From NCBI GenBank assembly GCA_022575985.1, contig JAKSXM010000137.1:11488001-11552000 (forward strand): a DNA stretch of 64,000 bases, written 5' to 3'. The number at the start of each line of letters is the position of its first letter. Position 1 is the first letter of the stretch. The notes beneath the pieces are model-generated. The model was given only the letters and a program-made list of their open reading frames with translations, was not told where the DNA came from and did no database searches. This DNA is from Anagrus nilaparvatae (Eukaryota; Arthropoda; Insecta; Hymenoptera; Mymaridae). A program made the position numbers and the translations under genes. Positions 61,712 to 64,000 of this stretch are shown piece after piece.

Positions 61712-64000
61712 TCAAATCTCAAAGTGTTTGAGAAAAAAAAATAGATTTTTTAAAAGTTTGTTTGAATGTTCAGACCAAGATTTACCGTGTACATAAATTT
61801 ACAAAACTGAACTGATTTTTGGTTTTTATTTTTAAAAAGTAAAGATAATAATAAGTTGATTTTTTTTTAGTTAATTCAATCATAATCTGTAAAATATTAG
61901 CCAATTAAATTCTAATAATAAAGTATTACGTCATACGCGAATTAGTTACATGATACTTTATTTTTTTTTTAATAATAATTTAATAATAATAAATAGATTA
62001 TTTATTAAAATACTATCAATTACAATCTTAAATTTCACCACAATATGTAAAAAAAATTATAAATACATTTAATTTTCTTGATATATGTTACTCTAATTTA
62101 TTAAATTATATTAAATTAAAAATAACCTTTTTTTTGGCAAATTTTATTTCTTTTCAACTTTAATTAGCCAAAATTTAAAATTATATCAAAAAGAAAAAAA
62201 ATAAAAAAAAAAATTATGTTAAAAATCCCCACGTTTAAATAAAAAGTCAATGATCTTTAAATATGATTTACTATAAAAACTGATATATTAATTGATGATG
62301 ATGATGATGATATTAATAAAATTGTTACAGACATGTGTGTTGCGTAAGATTATTAAATCTCTATTTTATATTAATTAGTATTATTTTAATTTATTTGTTT
62401 GACACATAATTATAATTTTTTTCACCTATTTACGAGCCTATTTATTAGAAAATTTCAGATCAAAAAATTAAAAATTTAATTGTTAGATTGGGACAGGTTG
62501 AGAATATTTAGCTTATTTTTGGCACATTTACAATAAAATTTTTTATCTTAACATTTGAGCATTTATTTTTAAAAAATTATTTTTAATATCCAAAGTTTGC
62601 TCTTGTATGTTTCATTATTTTCCTGTTAAAAATAAGGAATTTTTACAGTTTAGTAGGGTTCAAAATAAATCAGTTTACGACAGTCAAAAATATTCTTCAT
62701 TATAGGGTATGTTTAATGATACAAGAAATTTTAGCTGATGGTGCTAAAATATAAGATAAGAATATATTATAAATCTACTTGACTGCTGAAATTGGTCATA
62801 TAGCATTTCGTCCCAATTATTAAATTTCTTTATTTTTTTTCATCTTAACTTTCAGAAGCCCGAGGCTTTTAATTTTTATCCTACTGCCAAAAAAAATGAC
62901 CATAAATCAAAATTACAGAACAGCATTTAGCTAAAAAATTTTTACATATTAATCCTTCGAAAAAAATTTTAATCAATTGTTCGTAGCAAAAAAAATTGTC
63001 CCAAAATACCCCAAATTTATAATTTATTTAAAAACAGTTATTATAATAATAATAAAAAAAAATTATATACGATAAAAATATCGCTTAACAAGTTTTTGCT
63101 ATATAAGTTACCAAAAATCCAGAAAGTTCGATTGTATAAAAAAACAAGCATAAATTATAAAATAATCAATTACTTAAAAAATAAAATTTTGACACTAAAT
63201 AAATAAAAAACCAAAAATTATTTTTATAAAAATTGTAAAAATTTTAGAAAAAAAAATTAATTTTAATTAAACTATTATTGAATATTTAATTAATATGTAA
63301 ATTATTATTTTGTCTTTTTTTAATCGTCTGGATCTTTTTAAAATAATTTCATTTAGTTTAACAAGTCTGGCTAACATCATTGAAATTTAATATGATGCAA
63401 GACTTAAAAAAAAAAGTCTGGACAAGATTTCTCTTCTATGAACAAATGTATGTACAAATTATTATAAAATTTAAAACACATAGTAATTATTAATTAATTT
63501 ATTTATTCAAAAATGATGATTCAGTCTGATGTATATTTTTTTGAAACATAAAATACTGTTTAATGAAAAAATGTATCAGCATTATTTAATTTATTTTGTA
63601 TAACAAAAAAAAATAATAATAATAGTAATAATGATAAAAAAAATAATTTTTATTTGATTATTTGAGAATTTTAAATTTTAAATAAATTTTGGGATTAAAT
63701 TTTCTTATTTAATACGCGACATATAAATGTCAATTTCTATTACAGATTGATTATAATTAATATAAAAGAGATAATATTTCAACATACACATATATAAATA
63801 CATAATTAATGAAGATTAGGAATATCTCATGATGGTTTTTAGTAATAAGATAATAATGATGTATAAATGTATATGTTATGCAGAAAGCACGAAATTCTAT
63901 AAAAAGCTTATAACCGGTTTGTATAAACACAGTTTAAATGCATGGAACGTGTTTACTTCCAGCTGAGGGCTAGCTATAATGCAAATGTTACTCAACATTA
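61712..64000. other. AT-rich non-coding stretch to the window end
   Basis: Low-complexity A/T with a short (GAT)n microsatellite at about 62295-62310. No supported feature. Confidence 0.4.

Noticed and set aside
62290..62315. Box C-like GATGATGATGATGAT run as a snoRNA start
   Set aside because: It is a simple trinucleotide microsatellite with no D box or guide.

Overview
The window looks like nuclear DNA of an insect. It is very AT-rich, its genes have short GT-AG introns, and a scylla/charybdis (REDD1-type) gene and an Rbp1-type SR protein gene are both present. I cannot place the order; a parasitoid wasp or a hemipteran would fit. All assignments come from reading the translated sequence against remembered families. 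Exon joins were chosen so that reading phase is kept across every junction.

Layout. Positions 1-48.6 kb are gene-dense: STRAP (-), TRAPPC9 (-), a Varp/ANKRD27-like VPS9 protein without ankyrin repeats (+), SAS-4/CPAP (-), an Rbp1/SRSF3-like SR protein (+), MED18 (-), syntaxin-18 (+), 53BP1 (-), FANCD2 (+), TANGO2 (-), ORC1 (+), a spliced non-coding snoRNA host (+), and scylla/charybdis (-). Positions 48.9-64 kb hold no gene I can support. That stretch is AT-rich and contains several foldback (inverted-repeat) elements, one nested inside another.

The main find is at 42.2-46.1 kb, directly downstream of ORC1 on the same strand. Eight box C/D snoRNA copies sit one per intron in a chain of eight introns separated by tiny non-coding exons (19-49 nt). 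Each copy ends about 70-95 nt before the 3' splice site. The two guides match adjacent segments of 28S rRNA (AGATCTTGGTGG and TAGCAAATA), which are the targets of U24/SNORD24. Here the guides are in the opposite order from yeast and human U24, so these are circularly permuted U24 genes. The last two copies have lost 2 nt before box D', which should move that methylation site.

Other points: FANCD2 has Arg at the position aligning with the monoubiquitinated Lys561 of human, and a long charged N-terminal extension. The ORC1 model lacks a BAH domain. The Varp-like protein ends after its VPS9 domain. 53BP1 keeps tandem Tudor, UDR and BRCT regions. A 46-bp-arm, 8-nt-loop hairpin lies just upstream of the scylla promoter.
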